A stretch of 64,000 bases of DNA from positions 2,797,412 to 2,861,411 of the forward strand of contig NZ_CH724131.1 of NCBI RefSeq assembly GCF_000152725.1. Direction: 5' to 3'. Positions 51,287-60,320 of the stretch are shown in pieces. The notes beneath the pieces are model-generated. The model worked only from the letters and a program-made list of their open reading frames with translations, had not been told where the DNA came from and did no database searches. The translations under genes and the position numbers were made by a program. Every line of letters begins with the position of its first letter. Within the stretch, counting starts at the first letter, position 1. The stretch comes from Pseudooceanicola batsensis HTCC2597 (GTDB taxonomy: Bacteria; Pseudomonadota; Alphaproteobacteria; Rhodobacterales; Rhodobacteraceae).

Positions 51287-51937
51287 ATGAGCTGCAAGGA
51301 GATCGCCAAGGCCCTGATCGACACGCAGGGCCAATTGTTCAGCGACGAGGTGGGCGCCAACATCGCGCGCGACGTGCCGCAGCAATGGTTCCACTGGCTG
51401 CTGACGGCGCAGCTGTGTTCGGCCCGTATCTCGGGGCGCAAGGCCCTCCAGGCTTCGGCGGCGCTGCGTGAGACGGGTTTTCACAAGATCGACGCGATCC
51501 TCGACGCGGGCCGAGGCAGGCTGATCCGGGTGCTGAACGAGAATGGCTATGCCCGGTTCGACAATGTCGGCGCAGACCAGATCCGCGCTGCCGCCGAACT
51601 GGTGCGCGAGACATATGACGACGACCTGCGCAATCTGAACGAGCGGGCCGGCGGCGACCCGGCCCGGGTCCGCAAGTTGTTGCAGGAGGTGAAGGGCATC
51701 GGTTCGACGGGCGCCGACATCTTCTGCCGCGAGGCGCAGATGGTCTGGACCGGGCTCGGGCCGACGGCGGACCGGCTGTGTCTGGACCAGGCCGGCAAGC
51801 TGGGCCTGCCCGAGGATGCGGAAAAGCTGGAAGAGTTGGCAGGAGAGAGGGGCCGTTTCGTGCGGCTTCTTGCGGGGCTGGCGCGGGCGGCCCTGGACGG
51901 AGAAAGCGACGCCGTGGCGCAAGCCGCCCGGACCTGA
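51287..51937 (+). CDS. HhH-GPD (endonuclease III-like) protein
   Basis: 216 residues from the ATG at 51287 (GGAGG upstream). The helix-hairpin-helix is LLQEVKGIGSTGADIFCREAQ. The Asp in PTADRLCLDQAG lines up with the catalytic Asp of DNA glycosylases, but the lysine of endonuclease III (GxKTA) is replaced and there is no C-terminal Cys4 iron-sulfur site. It may be a monofunctional or non-catalytic relative. It is lodged between the transporter and the PaaK-like ligase, an odd place for a repair gene. Confidence 0.7.
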   Translation: MSCKEIAKALIDTQGQLFSDEVGANIARDVPQQWFHWLLTAQLCSARISGRKALQASAALRETGFHKIDAILDAGRGRLIRVLNENGYARFDNVGADQIRAAAELVRETYDDDLRNLNERAGGDPARVRKLLQEVKGIGSTGADIFCREAQMVWTGLGPTADRLCLDQAGKLGLPEDAEKLEELAGERGRFVRLLAGLARAALDGESDAVAQAART

Positions 51938-51954
51938 CGCGACGGAGTGAAGGC

Positions 51955-53175
51955 ATGGAGTACCACTACGACACGCTCGAGACGCGCAGCGCGGATGAAC
52001 GCGCCGCGGCGCTTGCGCAGGATCTGCCGCGCCAGGTGGCGGCGGCCCAGGGGCTGCCCGGCTACGGCGGACGGCTCGACGAGGTCGACGCCCCGTCTGT
52101 GATCACCCTGCAGGATCTGGCCGCGTTGCCGGTTCTGCGCAAGTCCGACCTGGGGGCGGCGCAAACAGCCAGGCCGCCCTTCGGCGGATTGACGACGCTG
52201 CCGGTTTCCGGGTTTGCCCATGTCTTCCAGTCCCCCGGACCGATCTACGAGCCGGGGGGCGTCGGCCACGACTGGTGGCGGATGGGGCGGTTCCTGCATG
52301 CCGCCGGGATCGGCAAGGGCGATATCGTTCAGAACTGCTTCGGCTATCACCTGACACCGGCCGGCATGATCTTCGAGAACGGTGCGCGCGCCGTCGGCGC
52401 CGCGGTCCTGCCCGCTGGCACCGGCCAGACCGAGCTGCAGGTCCAGGCCGCCCGCGACATCGGCTGCACCGCCTATGCGGGCACGCCGGATTACCTCAAG
52501 GTGATCCTCGACAAGGCGGACGAGATGGGCATGCCGCTCGGTTTCATGCGGGCAGTGGTCGGCGGCGGGGCGCTCTTCCCGTCGTTGCGCCAGGAATACG
52601 CCGACCGGGGCATCGCCTGCCTGCAGAGCTATGCCACCGCCGATCTCGGCAACATCGCCTATGAATCCGACGCGAAGGAGGGGATGATCGTCGACGAGGG
52701 CGTCATCGTCGAAATCGTCACCCCCGGCACCGGCGACCCGGTCGAGCCCGGCCAGGTCGGCGAGGTGGTAGTGACCACGCTCAATCCCGACTATCCGCTG
52801 ATCCGCTTCGCCACGGGCGACCTGTCGGCGGTCCTGCAGGGCGAAAGCCCCTGCGGCCGGACCAACATGCGGATCAAGGGATGGATGGGCCGGGCGGACC
52901 AGACCACGAAGATCAAGGGCATGTTCGTCCGCCCCGAACAGGTCGCCCAGCTTGTCGCCCGCCATTCCGAAATCCGTCGCGCCCGCGTTCTCGCGCAGCG
53001 CGAGGGCGAGATGGATGTCATGGTTGTCCAGGTCGAAGCCGATGGTGGCGATGATATCGCATATCAGAAGTCGGTCATGGATGTATTGAAACTCAAGGGC
53101 CGGGTGGAAGTTGTCGCCCCGGGTGCGCTGCCCAACGACGGCAAGGTCATCGAGGATCAGCGCAGCTACGACTGA
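51955..53175 (+). CDS. Phenylacetate-CoA ligase (PaaK)-family protein
   Basis: 406 residues, slightly shorter than PaaK. Family stretches are PVLRKSDLGAAQ near residue 60, FGYHLTPAGMIFENGARAVGAAVLPAGTGQTELQ, GTPDYLKVILDKA, and VGEVVVTTLNPDYPLIRFATGDLS, followed by RIKGWMGRADQTTKIKGMFVRPEQVAQL. It makes an aryl- or acyl-CoA using ATP. The usual Ser/Thr/Gly phosphate loop is weak (FQSPGPIYEPGG), so activity or substrate may differ. It is the last gene of the LIV-type operon. Confidence 0.83.
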   Translation: MEYHYDTLETRSADERAAALAQDLPRQVAAAQGLPGYGGRLDEVDAPSVITLQDLAALPVLRKSDLGAAQTARPPFGGLTTLPVSGFAHVFQSPGPIYEPGGVGHDWWRMGRFLHAAGIGKGDIVQNCFGYHLTPAGMIFENGARAVGAAVLPAGTGQTELQVQAARDIGCTAYAGTPDYLKVILDKADEMGMPLGFMRAVVGGGALFPSLRQEYADRGIACLQSYATADLGNIAYESDAKEGMIVDEGVIVEIVTPGTGDPVEPGQVGEVVVTTLNPDYPLIRFATGDLSAVLQGESPCGRTNMRIKGWMGRADQTTKIKGMFVRPEQVAQLVARHSEIRRARVLAQREGEMDVMVVQVEADGGDDIAYQKSVMDVLKLKGRVEVVAPGALPNDGKVIEDQRSYD

Positions 53176-53212
53176 CCTGGCGGGGCGCGATCCCGCCTGA
53201 CGGGAGGATGCC

Positions 53213-54859
53213 ATGTTCAAGACCCTGAAACGGATCGCCATTCTCGCGGCCTCGGCCATGGCCGCGCCGCTATGCGCGGCCGACCTCGCCCTCGTCCTCG
53301 TCAATGCCGAATACGACGAGATCGGCGACAGGGAGGGCAGCGGCTATGCCGCCTGGTTCGAACGCGAGCTGGAAGCAGCGGGCTTCACCACCTTCGCGCT
53401 TCAGGACGGCACCGGGTCGGGGATGCGCGCCATGGCGCGTGATTTCGCCGCGGCCCTTGCCTCGGACACGGACAACCGCGTGGTGGTGGTGCTCTCGGGC
53501 CAGATGGCCGCCACCGCCTCGGAAACCTTTCTTCTCGGGACCGAGGCCGCGCTTCCGGACGGAATTTCCGTCGCGGAAGAGGGGATCGCCGTCTCGCCTC
53601 TGCTCGACCTCGCCGGAACGGCGCAGGGGCGGTCGGTGGTCATGATGTCGGCCGGCGGCGCGGAATTCGACACCGGGCCGGCCCTCGCGGCGGGCGCGGG
53701 CGCGGTCGAGGCGCCGCAGGGCGTGGCGCTGGCGCAGGGCAATGTCCGCCCGCTCCTGTCGTCGCTTCGGGCCGGCCTGCTCACCCGCGGCGGCTCTTTC
53801 GCCGATGTTGCCGCGAACGCGCCCCGCGGCGTCACCTATTCCGGCTTTCTCTCCCGCGCCATCGGGCTGATGACCGGCTCGGGGCAGGGGGGGCAGGGCC
53901 CGAGCCTGCCGGATCCCGGGGAATTCGCCTACTGGAACGCGGCGCAGGACATCGGCAGCGAGCCGGCCTTCCGCGCCTATCTCGACCGGTATCCCGACGG
54001 CCGGTTCGCGGCCGACGCCCGGGCCCGGATCGAGGGCCTGCGGGACGCGCCCCTGCGCGCCGCGCAGAGTGCCGAGGCCGATCTCGCCCTCACCCGCGAG
54101 GCGCGGCGCGAGGTGCAGCGGTATCTGACGATCCTGGGGTTCAACACGCGGGGCGTGGACGGCATCTTCGGGCCGGCGACGCGCAGCGCCCTGACGGACT
54201 GGCAGGTGGCCCGCCGCTTTGACGAGACCGGATACCTCGATGCGCGCCAGCTTTCCGCGCTGCGCTCGGAAGGGGCGGCGCGCGCTGCCGAACTGGAACG
54301 CGAGGCCGAGGCCCGGCGCGCGGCCGAGGAACAGCAGGACCGCGACTACTGGGCCCGCACCGGCATCACCGGCGACAGGGCCGACCTCGCCGCCTATCTC
54401 GACCGCTACCCCGACGGTATTTTTGCCGACACGGCCCGCGACCGTCTGGACCGGATCGAAGAGCGGGAGCAGGCCGAGGCCGATGCGGAAATCCGCGACG
54501 CCTGGGAACGCGCGCGGTCCGAGGATACCGAAGAGGCCTACATCCGGTTCCTGCGCCGCTATCCCGACAACGCCTTCGCCGGCGCCGCCCGCAGCCGGAT
54601 CACGGAATTGCGGGAACCGCCGCGGGACACCGCCGCCGAAGAGGCCGCGCGCCAGCAGGAGGCGGGCGTCGTCAACAACCCGATCACCCGCGTTCTCGTC
54701 GAGCGTCGACTGCAGCAACTGGGGTTCGAGCCGGGCGCGCCCGACGGCAGGTTCGATGCCGAGACCCGGCGTGCGATCCGGCGCTTCCAGCGCTCGCGCG
54801 GGTTGGAGGTGACAGGTTTCGTCACGCAGGCAACCATGGTGCGGCTGCTGTCCAGCTAG
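53213..54859 (+). CDS. Secreted pseudo-caspase with two peptidoglycan-binding domains
   Basis: 548 residues. A signal peptide (cut after LCAAD, about 23) precedes a caspase (C14)-like domain (about 24-190). Its catalytic His motif, usually SGHG, reads LSGQMA, and the Cys strand, usually DACR/DSC, reads MMSAGGAE; both residues are lost. Repeats of the form AYLDRYPDGRFA (three copies, about 253, 395 and 442) and two PG_binding_1-like domains (about 300-350; 485-548, ending LEVTGFVTQATMVRLL) follow. Likely a periplasmic scaffold bound to peptidoglycan. Confidence 0.75.
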   Translation: MFKTLKRIAILAASAMAAPLCAADLALVLVNAEYDEIGDREGSGYAAWFERELEAAGFTTFALQDGTGSGMRAMARDFAAALASDTDNRVVVVLSGQMAATASETFLLGTEAALPDGISVAEEGIAVSPLLDLAGTAQGRSVVMMSAGGAEFDTGPALAAGAGAVEAPQGVALAQGNVRPLLSSLRAGLLTRGGSFADVAANAPRGVTYSGFLSRAIGLMTGSGQGGQGPSLPDPGEFAYWNAAQDIGSEPAFRAYLDRYPDGRFAADARARIEGLRDAPLRAAQSAEADLALTREARREVQRYLTILGFNTRGVDGIFGPATRSALTDWQVARRFDETGYLDARQLSALRSEGAARAAELEREAEARRAAEEQQDRDYWARTGITGDRADLAAYLDRYPDGIFADTARDRLDRIEEREQAEADAEIRDAWERARSEDTEEAYIRFLRRYPDNAFAGAARSRITELREPPRDTAAEEAARQQEAGVVNNPITRVLVERRLQQLGFEPGAPDGRFDAETRRAIRRFQRSRGLEVTGFVTQATMVRLLSS

Positions 54860-54961
54860 CGGCCGCACCGGCGTTTCACCCGCCCCCGCGCAGTCGCGGC
54901 TTGAAATCGTGGCGCTTGCATTATCTTGATCCGGAACCGAAATACGCCAAACTGTAGTGAT

Positions 54962-57295
54962 ATGAAAACTTTTCTGACGACCCTCCTCCTGATCCTTCTC
55001 TTGCCGTTTCAGGCAATCGCGCAGGACGCCGCAGAGGAGGTGCCGCCCGAACCGACCAGCCTCAAGCTTCTGCTCGACGTGATCGAGGACGAGGCCGCGC
55101 GCGAGCAGCTGATCGAACAGCTGCGCGCGGCGGGCGCCGAGACGGAGGCCACGCCCGGAGAGGTCGTCGAAACGCTGGCCGATGGCGCCCCCCCGCCCGA
55201 GGACCTCTCGTTCGGCCGGCGCATCGCGATGGTCACGCAGGAGGCCGCCGAGGGCATCGCCGACAGCGCCACCGCCGCCTGGTCCCAGGTGACGCGCGCT
55301 CCGGCCGTGTTCGAGGGGCTGCGCGGCGACGAAGTCCCGGTCCTTCTCGACGCCCTGTGGGAGCTGGCGTTCGTGATCGCCGCGACGGTCGTCGTCTTCG
55401 TTATGCTGCGCCGCATCGGCAAGTCGATCTACGCGCGCATGGGCCGCTCGGCGCGCGACGGGGGCTTCGCCCGCACCGTCGCGCTGTACATCGCCTCGGG
55501 CCTGATCGATGCGCTCAACGTGATACTGGCCTGGGCGGCGGGCTATGTGATCGCGCTGCTCGCCTTGGGCGAATTCGGGCAGATCGGCATCCGCCAGACC
55601 CTCTATCTCAACGCCTTCCTGCTGGTCGAGATGGCCAAGCTTGCCGTGCGTCTGGTTCTTTCACCCTCGGCCACCCATCTGCGGCCGATGCCGATCGGCG
55701 ACCGGGCCGCAAGCTACCTGAGCGCGCGCCTCAGCTTGCTGGTCGGGATCGGCGGCTATGGCCAGCTGCTGGTCGTGCCGATCATCAATGCCAACGTCTC
55801 CTTCGCCGCCGGGCGCGCGATCTCGACCCTGATCGCCTTCGCGGTGCTGGCCATCGCCGTCTGGCTCATCCTCCGAAACCGGCGCCCGGTAACCGAGTGG
55901 ATGCTGGGCGAGCGGGGGGGCCGGCCCGCGGTCCCCACCGACGAACGGCCCGCCGTCGCGGAAACCCGCGACGAGCCGATGACCGCCGTCGCGGCCGAGG
56001 CGATGACACCCGACACCGATGCAGGCGGCATGGGAAGCGCCCTCGCCGATGCCGAGAGCCCGTCCCGCCACCGCGGAACGCTCCACTTTCTCGCCACGCA
56101 CTGGCACTGGCCGGCGCTGGCCTACCTCTTCGTCATGTTCATGATCGTGCTGGTCCGGCCCGGCGACGCGGTGTTCCGCGCCTTCGCCGCCTCGGGCCAG
56201 GTGGCGGTGATCGGTTTGATCGGCGTCGCGATCTCGGGCCTGATCAGCCGTGCCATGGCGCGCGGCGTCTCGCTGCCCGACCGCATCACGACCCGGATGC
56301 CCCTGCTCGAGACCCGGCTGAACCGGTTCGTCCCGCGGCTTCTCTTCGTGCTGCGGCTGGTGATCTTCCTTCTCGTCGTGCTCTTCGCCATGAACGCGAT
56401 CGACCTGATCGACCTGCGCGGCTGGATGGCCAGCCAGATCGGCGTGCGCCTGACGGGCGCCGTGTTCTCGGTCTTCGCCATTCTCATCGTCGCCTTCCTG
56501 GTCTGGCTCGCCCTGACCTCCTGGGTGGACTACCGTCTGAACCCCGAATTCGGGCCGGTGGCTTCCGCGCGCGAAAGCACCTTGCTGTCGCTGCTGCGGA
56601 ACGCGGCGACCATCGCCCTCATCATCGTCACGCTGATGTTCGTGCTGGCGGAAATCGGGCTGGACATCGCGCCCCTCCTGGCCTCGGCCGGGGTGCTGGG
56701 CCTGGCCATCGGCTTCGGCGCGCAGAAGATGGTGCAGGACATCATCACCGGCATCTTCATCCAGTTCGAGAATGCGATGAACGTCGGCGACGTCGTCACC
56801 GTCGGCGGCACCACCGGCACGGTCGAGCGTCTGACGATCCGCTCCGTCTCGCTGCGCGACCTCGCGGGTGCCTTTCACATCGTGCCGTTCTCGTCCGTCG
56901 ACATGGTGACGAACTACATGCGCGACTTCGGTTATTTCGTCTGCGACATGGGCGTCGCCTACCGCGAGAATGTCGACGAGGTGAAGAAAGCCATGTTCGA
57001 CGCCTTCGACGAGTTGCGTTCGAATCCCGAGAACCGGGCCAATATCATCGGCGATCTGGAATGGTTCGGTCTGAATTCCTTCGGCGACAGCGCCGTGGTT
57101 TGCCGCGCCCGGATCAAAAGCGTCCCCGGCGCGCAATGGGGTGTCGGCCGGGCCTATAACGAGGTGCTCAAGCGGGTCTTCGACGACCGCAACATCGAGA
57201 TCCCCTTTCCGCATCAGACGATCTACCTCGGCGAAGCCAAGGACGGCAGCACGCAGACCTTCAAGGTGGACATGGACCAGGACGCGACGGCCTGA
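54962..57295 (+). CDS. MscS-family mechanosensitive channel, large form
   Basis: 777 residues from the ATG at 54962. A signal peptide (MKTFLTTLLLILLLPFQAIA) and an acidic periplasmic region lead into about eleven helices. The MscS core is near the C-terminus: LLASAGVLGLAIGFGAQKMVQDIITGIFIQFENAMNVGDVV (pore helix TM3 and beta domain), then GTVERLTIRSVSLRD and a final IPFPHQTIYL. It relieves hypo-osmotic pressure; the large N-terminal part is like YbdG/YnaI/MscK-type homologues. Confidence 0.92.
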   Translation: MKTFLTTLLLILLLPFQAIAQDAAEEVPPEPTSLKLLLDVIEDEAAREQLIEQLRAAGAETEATPGEVVETLADGAPPPEDLSFGRRIAMVTQEAAEGIADSATAAWSQVTRAPAVFEGLRGDEVPVLLDALWELAFVIAATVVVFVMLRRIGKSIYARMGRSARDGGFARTVALYIASGLIDALNVILAWAAGYVIALLALGEFGQIGIRQTLYLNAFLLVEMAKLAVRLVLSPSATHLRPMPIGDRAASYLSARLSLLVGIGGYGQLLVVPIINANVSFAAGRAISTLIAFAVLAIAVWLILRNRRPVTEWMLGERGGRPAVPTDERPAVAETRDEPMTAVAAEAMTPDTDAGGMGSALADAESPSRHRGTLHFLATHWHWPALAYLFVMFMIVLVRPGDAVFRAFAASGQVAVIGLIGVAISGLISRAMARGVSLPDRITTRMPLLETRLNRFVPRLLFVLRLVIFLLVVLFAMNAIDLIDLRGWMASQIGVRLTGAVFSVFAILIVAFLVWLALTSWVDYRLNPEFGPVASARESTLLSLLRNAATIALIIVTLMFVLAEIGLDIAPLLASAGVLGLAIGFGAQKMVQDIITGIFIQFENAMNVGDVVTVGGTTGTVERLTIRSVSLRDLAGAFHIVPFSSVDMVTNYMRDFGYFVCDMGVAYRENVDEVKKAMFDAFDELRSNPENRANIIGDLEWFGLNSFGDSAVVCRARIKSVPGAQWGVGRAYNEVLKRVFDDRNIEIPFPHQTIYLGEAKDGSTQTFKVDMDQDATA

Positions 57296-57311
57296 CCGTC
57301 GCGCGCCGGCG

Positions 57312-57641
57312 CTATTCCTGCGCGATGCCGTGCCGCGCCATGCATTGCCGCAGGACCGCGCGCGGTCCGGCCGGTGCGCCCCCGTCGAGCACGCAGTCGA
57401 AGGTGGCGTTCAGCGCGCGCTGATCGCAGCCGATCCGGGCATAGGTGGCGGTCAGGTGATCGAGCCTGCCGATCGCGCTCTCCACCGCATCCGCCTGCGC
57501 ATCCCCAAGCGCCTGGATCATCTCGAGCCAGACCGACCCGGCCATCTGACCCACCAGGGCGCACCGTTCGCCGGTCTGCGCCAGCGCGCCGGTGGTCGCG
57601 CCCGAGAGGGCGAGCAGGGCGATCAGGCCGATCCGCCTCAT
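57312..57641 (-). CDS. Small secreted Cys-containing protein
   Basis: 109 residues. There is a signal peptide (MRRIGLIALLALSGATTGALA, cut before QTG) and four Cys in the mature part (ERCALVG, RIGCDQRAL, FDCVLDG, LRQCMARHG), enough for two disulfides. The rest is helical. No known family. Its ATG overlaps the stop of the upstream sorting-signal protein (ATGA), so the two are translated together. Confidence 0.68.
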   Translation of the reverse strand: MRRIGLIALLALSGATTGALAQTGERCALVGQMAGSVWLEMIQALGDAQADAVESAIGRLDHLTATYARIGCDQRALNATFDCVLDGGAPAGPRAVLRQCMARHGIAQE

Positions 57642-58609
57642 GCCGTGCCTTTCCGGATCAGGACCGTTCCGCCGAGCGCCGCGGCCAGAAGCCAGAACGC
57701 CGCCGGAAGCGGGATCGCCGGTGCCGGTGCCGGCTCCGCGGAATCCGTCTGCGTCCGCGCCGTCGCGCCGCCCGAGAAGATCGCCGGTCCGCCGGAGACA
57801 GGGGTGGTGCGCGTCAGGTATTCCCCGGTCCGGCCGTCGAAGAGCAGGGCGGTCGGACTCGTTCCGCCCGTCCCGTCGCGGCTCTGCGCACCGATCAGGA
57901 TCCGGTCATCGAGAAAGGCGACCTCGCCGCCGAAATCGCTCAGTCCCAGCCCCGCGGGGGCAGTGAACCTGCGCAGCACCTCGCCGGTCTCCGTGTCGAA
58001 CAGATAGACCGCGCCGCTCCCGCCGCCGGTCGCCCCGGCCAGAAGGCGTGTGCCGGATAGCGCCACGGAGTATCCGAACCGGTCGCCGGCTGCGCCATCC
58101 GGAGCGGTGAACCTGGCCAGAACGCCCCCGGTCAGGGCATCGAACAGATAGACCGCGCCCGGCGCCGAGGCGTCGCCCTGGCTTCCGACGGCGGCCTGCG
58201 TGCCGGACACCGCAACCGCCTGCCCGAAGGCCGGATCGCTTTCGCTGGCCGGTGGGGTCAGCTGACGCAGCATCGCGCCCGTCGCGCCGTCGAAGACATA
58301 GACCCCGCCGTCGGCCGAGGCTCCGCTGTCCATGATCGCGAAACCGTCGGCGCGGACCAGCGTCGGGACAGGATCTCCGCCATCGCAGCCCTGCCGCGAG
58401 AGGCGGCAGATCTGATGCGACGTCACGGTGTCGAAGTCGTACCCGTCGGTCGCCGGTCCCGGGCCGACCCGAGGCATCGGAGACCCCGAGGCCGGCGCGA
58501 GGGGCCGCGCGGACAGCGGATCGTCGGCCGGCACGCTCACTGCAGCGGCCCCGGAGGCCAGCATGCATCCGGCAACAACGACCGGTAGAAAGCGGAAATG
58601 TTTCTTCAC
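57638..58609 (-). CDS. FG-GAP-repeat-like exported protein with IPLPA C-terminal sorting signal
   Basis: 323 residues from a GTG at 58609 (GAGG upstream; gives VKKHFRFLPVVVAGCM as signal start); an ATG at 58678 is possible but lies in an AT-rich promoter-like patch. Repeats of the type GAVYLFDxxTGxxLxxFTAP-x-FGxxVAxSG-x-LxxGA recur about four times, as in FG-GAP beta-propellers. The end is AIPLPAAFWLLAAALGG then RKG: a short motif, a helix and basic residues, the layout of VPLPA-CTERM exosortase/archaeosortase-type signals of Rhodobacterales. Confidence 0.76.
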   Translation of the reverse strand: MKKHFRFLPVVVAGCMLASGAAAVSVPADDPLSARPLAPASGSPMPRVGPGPATDGYDFDTVTSHQICRLSRQGCDGGDPVPTLVRADGFAIMDSGASADGGVYVFDGATGAMLRQLTPPASESDPAFGQAVAVSGTQAAVGSQGDASAPGAVYLFDALTGGVLARFTAPDGAAGDRFGYSVALSGTRLLAGATGGGSGAVYLFDTETGEVLRRFTAPAGLGLSDFGGEVAFLDDRILIGAQSRDGTGGTSPTALLFDGRTGEYLTRTTPVSGGPAIFSGGATARTQTDSAEPAPAPAIPLPAAFWLLAAALGGTVLIRKGTA

Positions 58610-58758
58610 CTTGGACAACGCCTCGTGAACTGCGGGCTTGGATAAATAACCTTTTGACGACACTCCGTCAATTTTCATTCCGCACGGCAACGCTCCGTTT
58701 CCACTACCACGACGAACACGCCCGGCGCAGGTCCCGGATTCAATACCCCCGGACGACA

Positions 58759-58782
58759 AAAGCCGCCCCTGAGGGCGGCTTT
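58759..58782 (-). terminator. Rho-independent terminator of rpmJ
   Basis: On minus, a 10-bp stem (58773-58782 and 58759-58768) with a 4-nt loop, whose AAAGCC...GGCTTT arms run into TTTGT. It starts 23 bp after the rpmJ stop. Confidence 0.82.
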
Positions 58783-58804
58783 CGGATCGGGGTGCCCCAA
58801 GTTC

Positions 58805-58930
58805 TCAGCCCTGGCGGGCCTTGAACTTGCGTTGCGTCTTGTTGATCACGTAGACGCGGCCTTTGCGGCGCACGACGCGGCAATCGCGATGGCGCTGCTT
58901 CAGCGAGCGGAGCGAGTTGCGGACCTTCAT
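58805..58930 (-). CDS. rpmJ: 50S ribosomal protein L36 (zinc-less form)
   Basis: 41 residues, starting [20 protein letters not shown] and ending [11 protein letters not shown], with AAGGAG 7 bp upstream of the ATG. It matches the alphaproteobacterial L36: one Cys only, so it lacks the four zinc ligands (CxxC...C...H) of the standard form. It binds 23S rRNA in the large subunit. Stands alone with its own terminator. Confidence 0.94.
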   Translation of the reverse strand: MKVRNSLRSLKQRHRDCRVVRRKGRVYVINKTQRKFKARQG

Positions 58931-59010
58931 CGGTCATCTCCTTCTTCGCGGCGCGGCGAGCGCCTGATTCGCAATCTGACCCGGGGCCTTGGCCGCGGGC
59001 CGGTGAAACA

Positions 59011-59085
59011 TGGTGGGCGGTACAAGGATCGAACTTGTGACCCCTTCGATGTCAACGAAGTGCTCTACCGCTGAGCTAACCGCCC
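59011..59085 (-). tRNA. tRNA-Val (GAC)
   Basis: A 75-nt cloverleaf including encoded CCA. The acceptor stem GGGCGGT/ACCGCCC is perfect; the D-arm is GCTCAGCGGTAGAGC; the anticodon loop TTGACAT (stem CTTCG/CGAAG) gives GAC; the T-loop is GTTCGATC. It reads GUC/GUU valine codons. Confidence 0.96.
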
Positions 59086-59230
59086 ATGTCCCTGCACGGC
59101 CCCGCCCCTTCAATCAAAAGGGGCGCGGGGAACCCGCGCCGGTCCGCGTGTCTATAATAAGAGTCGCAGGGGGGATCAAGCCTTTTGGAGGCGAAAGTTT
59201 TCGGTCTAGACTGCGGTGATCGGAACGCCC

Positions 59231-60094
59231 ATGACCATGCCCGGATACGACCTCTATCATCCTGACGCGCTGACGACCTCGGTCGTCTTCGCCTCGCCGC
59301 ATTCCGGTCGCGACTATCCGGACGACTTCCTCCGGGCCTCCGTGCTCGACCGACGCTCGATCCGCTCGTCCGAGGACGCCTTCGTCGACATCCTCTTCCG
59401 CGCCGCCAGAGATTTCGGAGCCCCCCTTCTGGCCGCGCGTGTACCGCGCGCCTACGTCGATCTGAACCGCGGCCCCGACGAACTCGATCCCGCGGTGATC
59501 GACGGTATCCGGCGCCCGGGCCACAATCCCCGCATCGCCTCGGGGCTGGGGGTCATCCCCCGCGTGGTGTCGAACGGCCGCGCGATCTATCGCGGCAAGA
59601 TCACGCTGGCCGAGGCCCGCGGCCGTCTCGCCTCCTGCTGGCATCCCTATCACGCGGCGCTCCAGCAGCAGCTGGACGCGGCGCACGCGCTCTTCGGCGA
59701 GGCGATCCTGATCGACTGCCACTCCATGCCGCGCGAGGCCGTGGACTGCGTCGTCCGGACCGGCTCGCGGCGGCCCGACGTGGTCATCGGCGACCGGTTC
59801 GGCTCCTCCGCCTCGACCTGTGTCATCGACGGGGTCGAGGCCGCACTGCGCGCCGCCGGCCTGACCGTGGCCCGCAACACGCCCTTCGCCGGCGCCTTCG
59901 TCACGCAGTACTACGGCCGGCCCTCCCGCCGCCAGCACGCCATCCAGGTCGAGATCGACCGCTCGCTCTACATGGATGAACAGCGCATCGAGCCCCGTCC
60001 CGACTTCGCGGCCTTCAAGGAATTGATGACGCGCGTGGCCGCCGCGATCGCAGAGATCGGCCGCGCCTCCGCGGCCCCGCTGGCGGCGGAATGA
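59231..60094 (+). CDS. N-formylglutamate amidohydrolase family protein
   Basis: 287 residues from the ATG at 59231; ATG 59237 and GTG 59216 are alternatives. Family motifs are FASPHSGRDYP near residue 20 (metal His), the SSEDAFVDILF segment, PRAYVDLNRGPDELDP, and LIDCHSMPRE (second metal His), plus VQVEIDRSLYMDE near the end. HutG-type enzymes release formate from N-formylglutamate at the end of histidine breakdown, but no hut gene is nearby, so another N-formyl substrate is possible. Confidence 0.87.
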   Translation: MTMPGYDLYHPDALTTSVVFASPHSGRDYPDDFLRASVLDRRSIRSSEDAFVDILFRAARDFGAPLLAARVPRAYVDLNRGPDELDPAVIDGIRRPGHNPRIASGLGVIPRVVSNGRAIYRGKITLAEARGRLASCWHPYHAALQQQLDAAHALFGEAILIDCHSMPREAVDCVVRTGSRRPDVVIGDRFGSSASTCVIDGVEAALRAAGLTVARNTPFAGAFVTQYYGRPSRRQHAIQVEIDRSLYMDEQRIEPRPDFAAFKELMTRVAAAIAEIGRASAAPLAAE

Positions 60095-60208
60095 TCCTCC
60101 TCGGGGCCGACCCGGGCACGTCCCGGTGGTCTCGGGCAGGCGTTCTCCTGACCCGTCGCGCCACCGCCACGGGCCCGGCAGCGCGGCCCGAGGGCATCGC
60201 GCCCTGAT

Positions 60209-60241
60209 CTTCTTTGGTCTGAAAAATATCCCCGCCGGAGG
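60209..60241 (+). repeat. Dispersed intergenic motif, copy 3
   Basis: CTTCTTTGGTCTGAAAAATA followed by TCCCCGCCGGAG. The first 11 bases equal copy 2 (21947), and TATCC-x-CG is shared. It lies in the 226-bp gap between the amidohydrolase and ctpA genes, which otherwise shows only GC-rich short repeats and no gene. Confidence 0.6.
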
Positions 60242-60320
60242 CGCCCCGGCCCCCGCAGGGGCCGGTGGAATGGAATGCGCCGCAGGCGCTCCGCCGGATT
60301 GGGCCGGATTGGGGCCGACC

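Noticed and set aside
54930..54961. TGATCCGGAACC before the MscS gene as an RpoE or EcfG promoter
   Set aside because: No TAAG-type or CGTT-type -10 box lies at the required distance.
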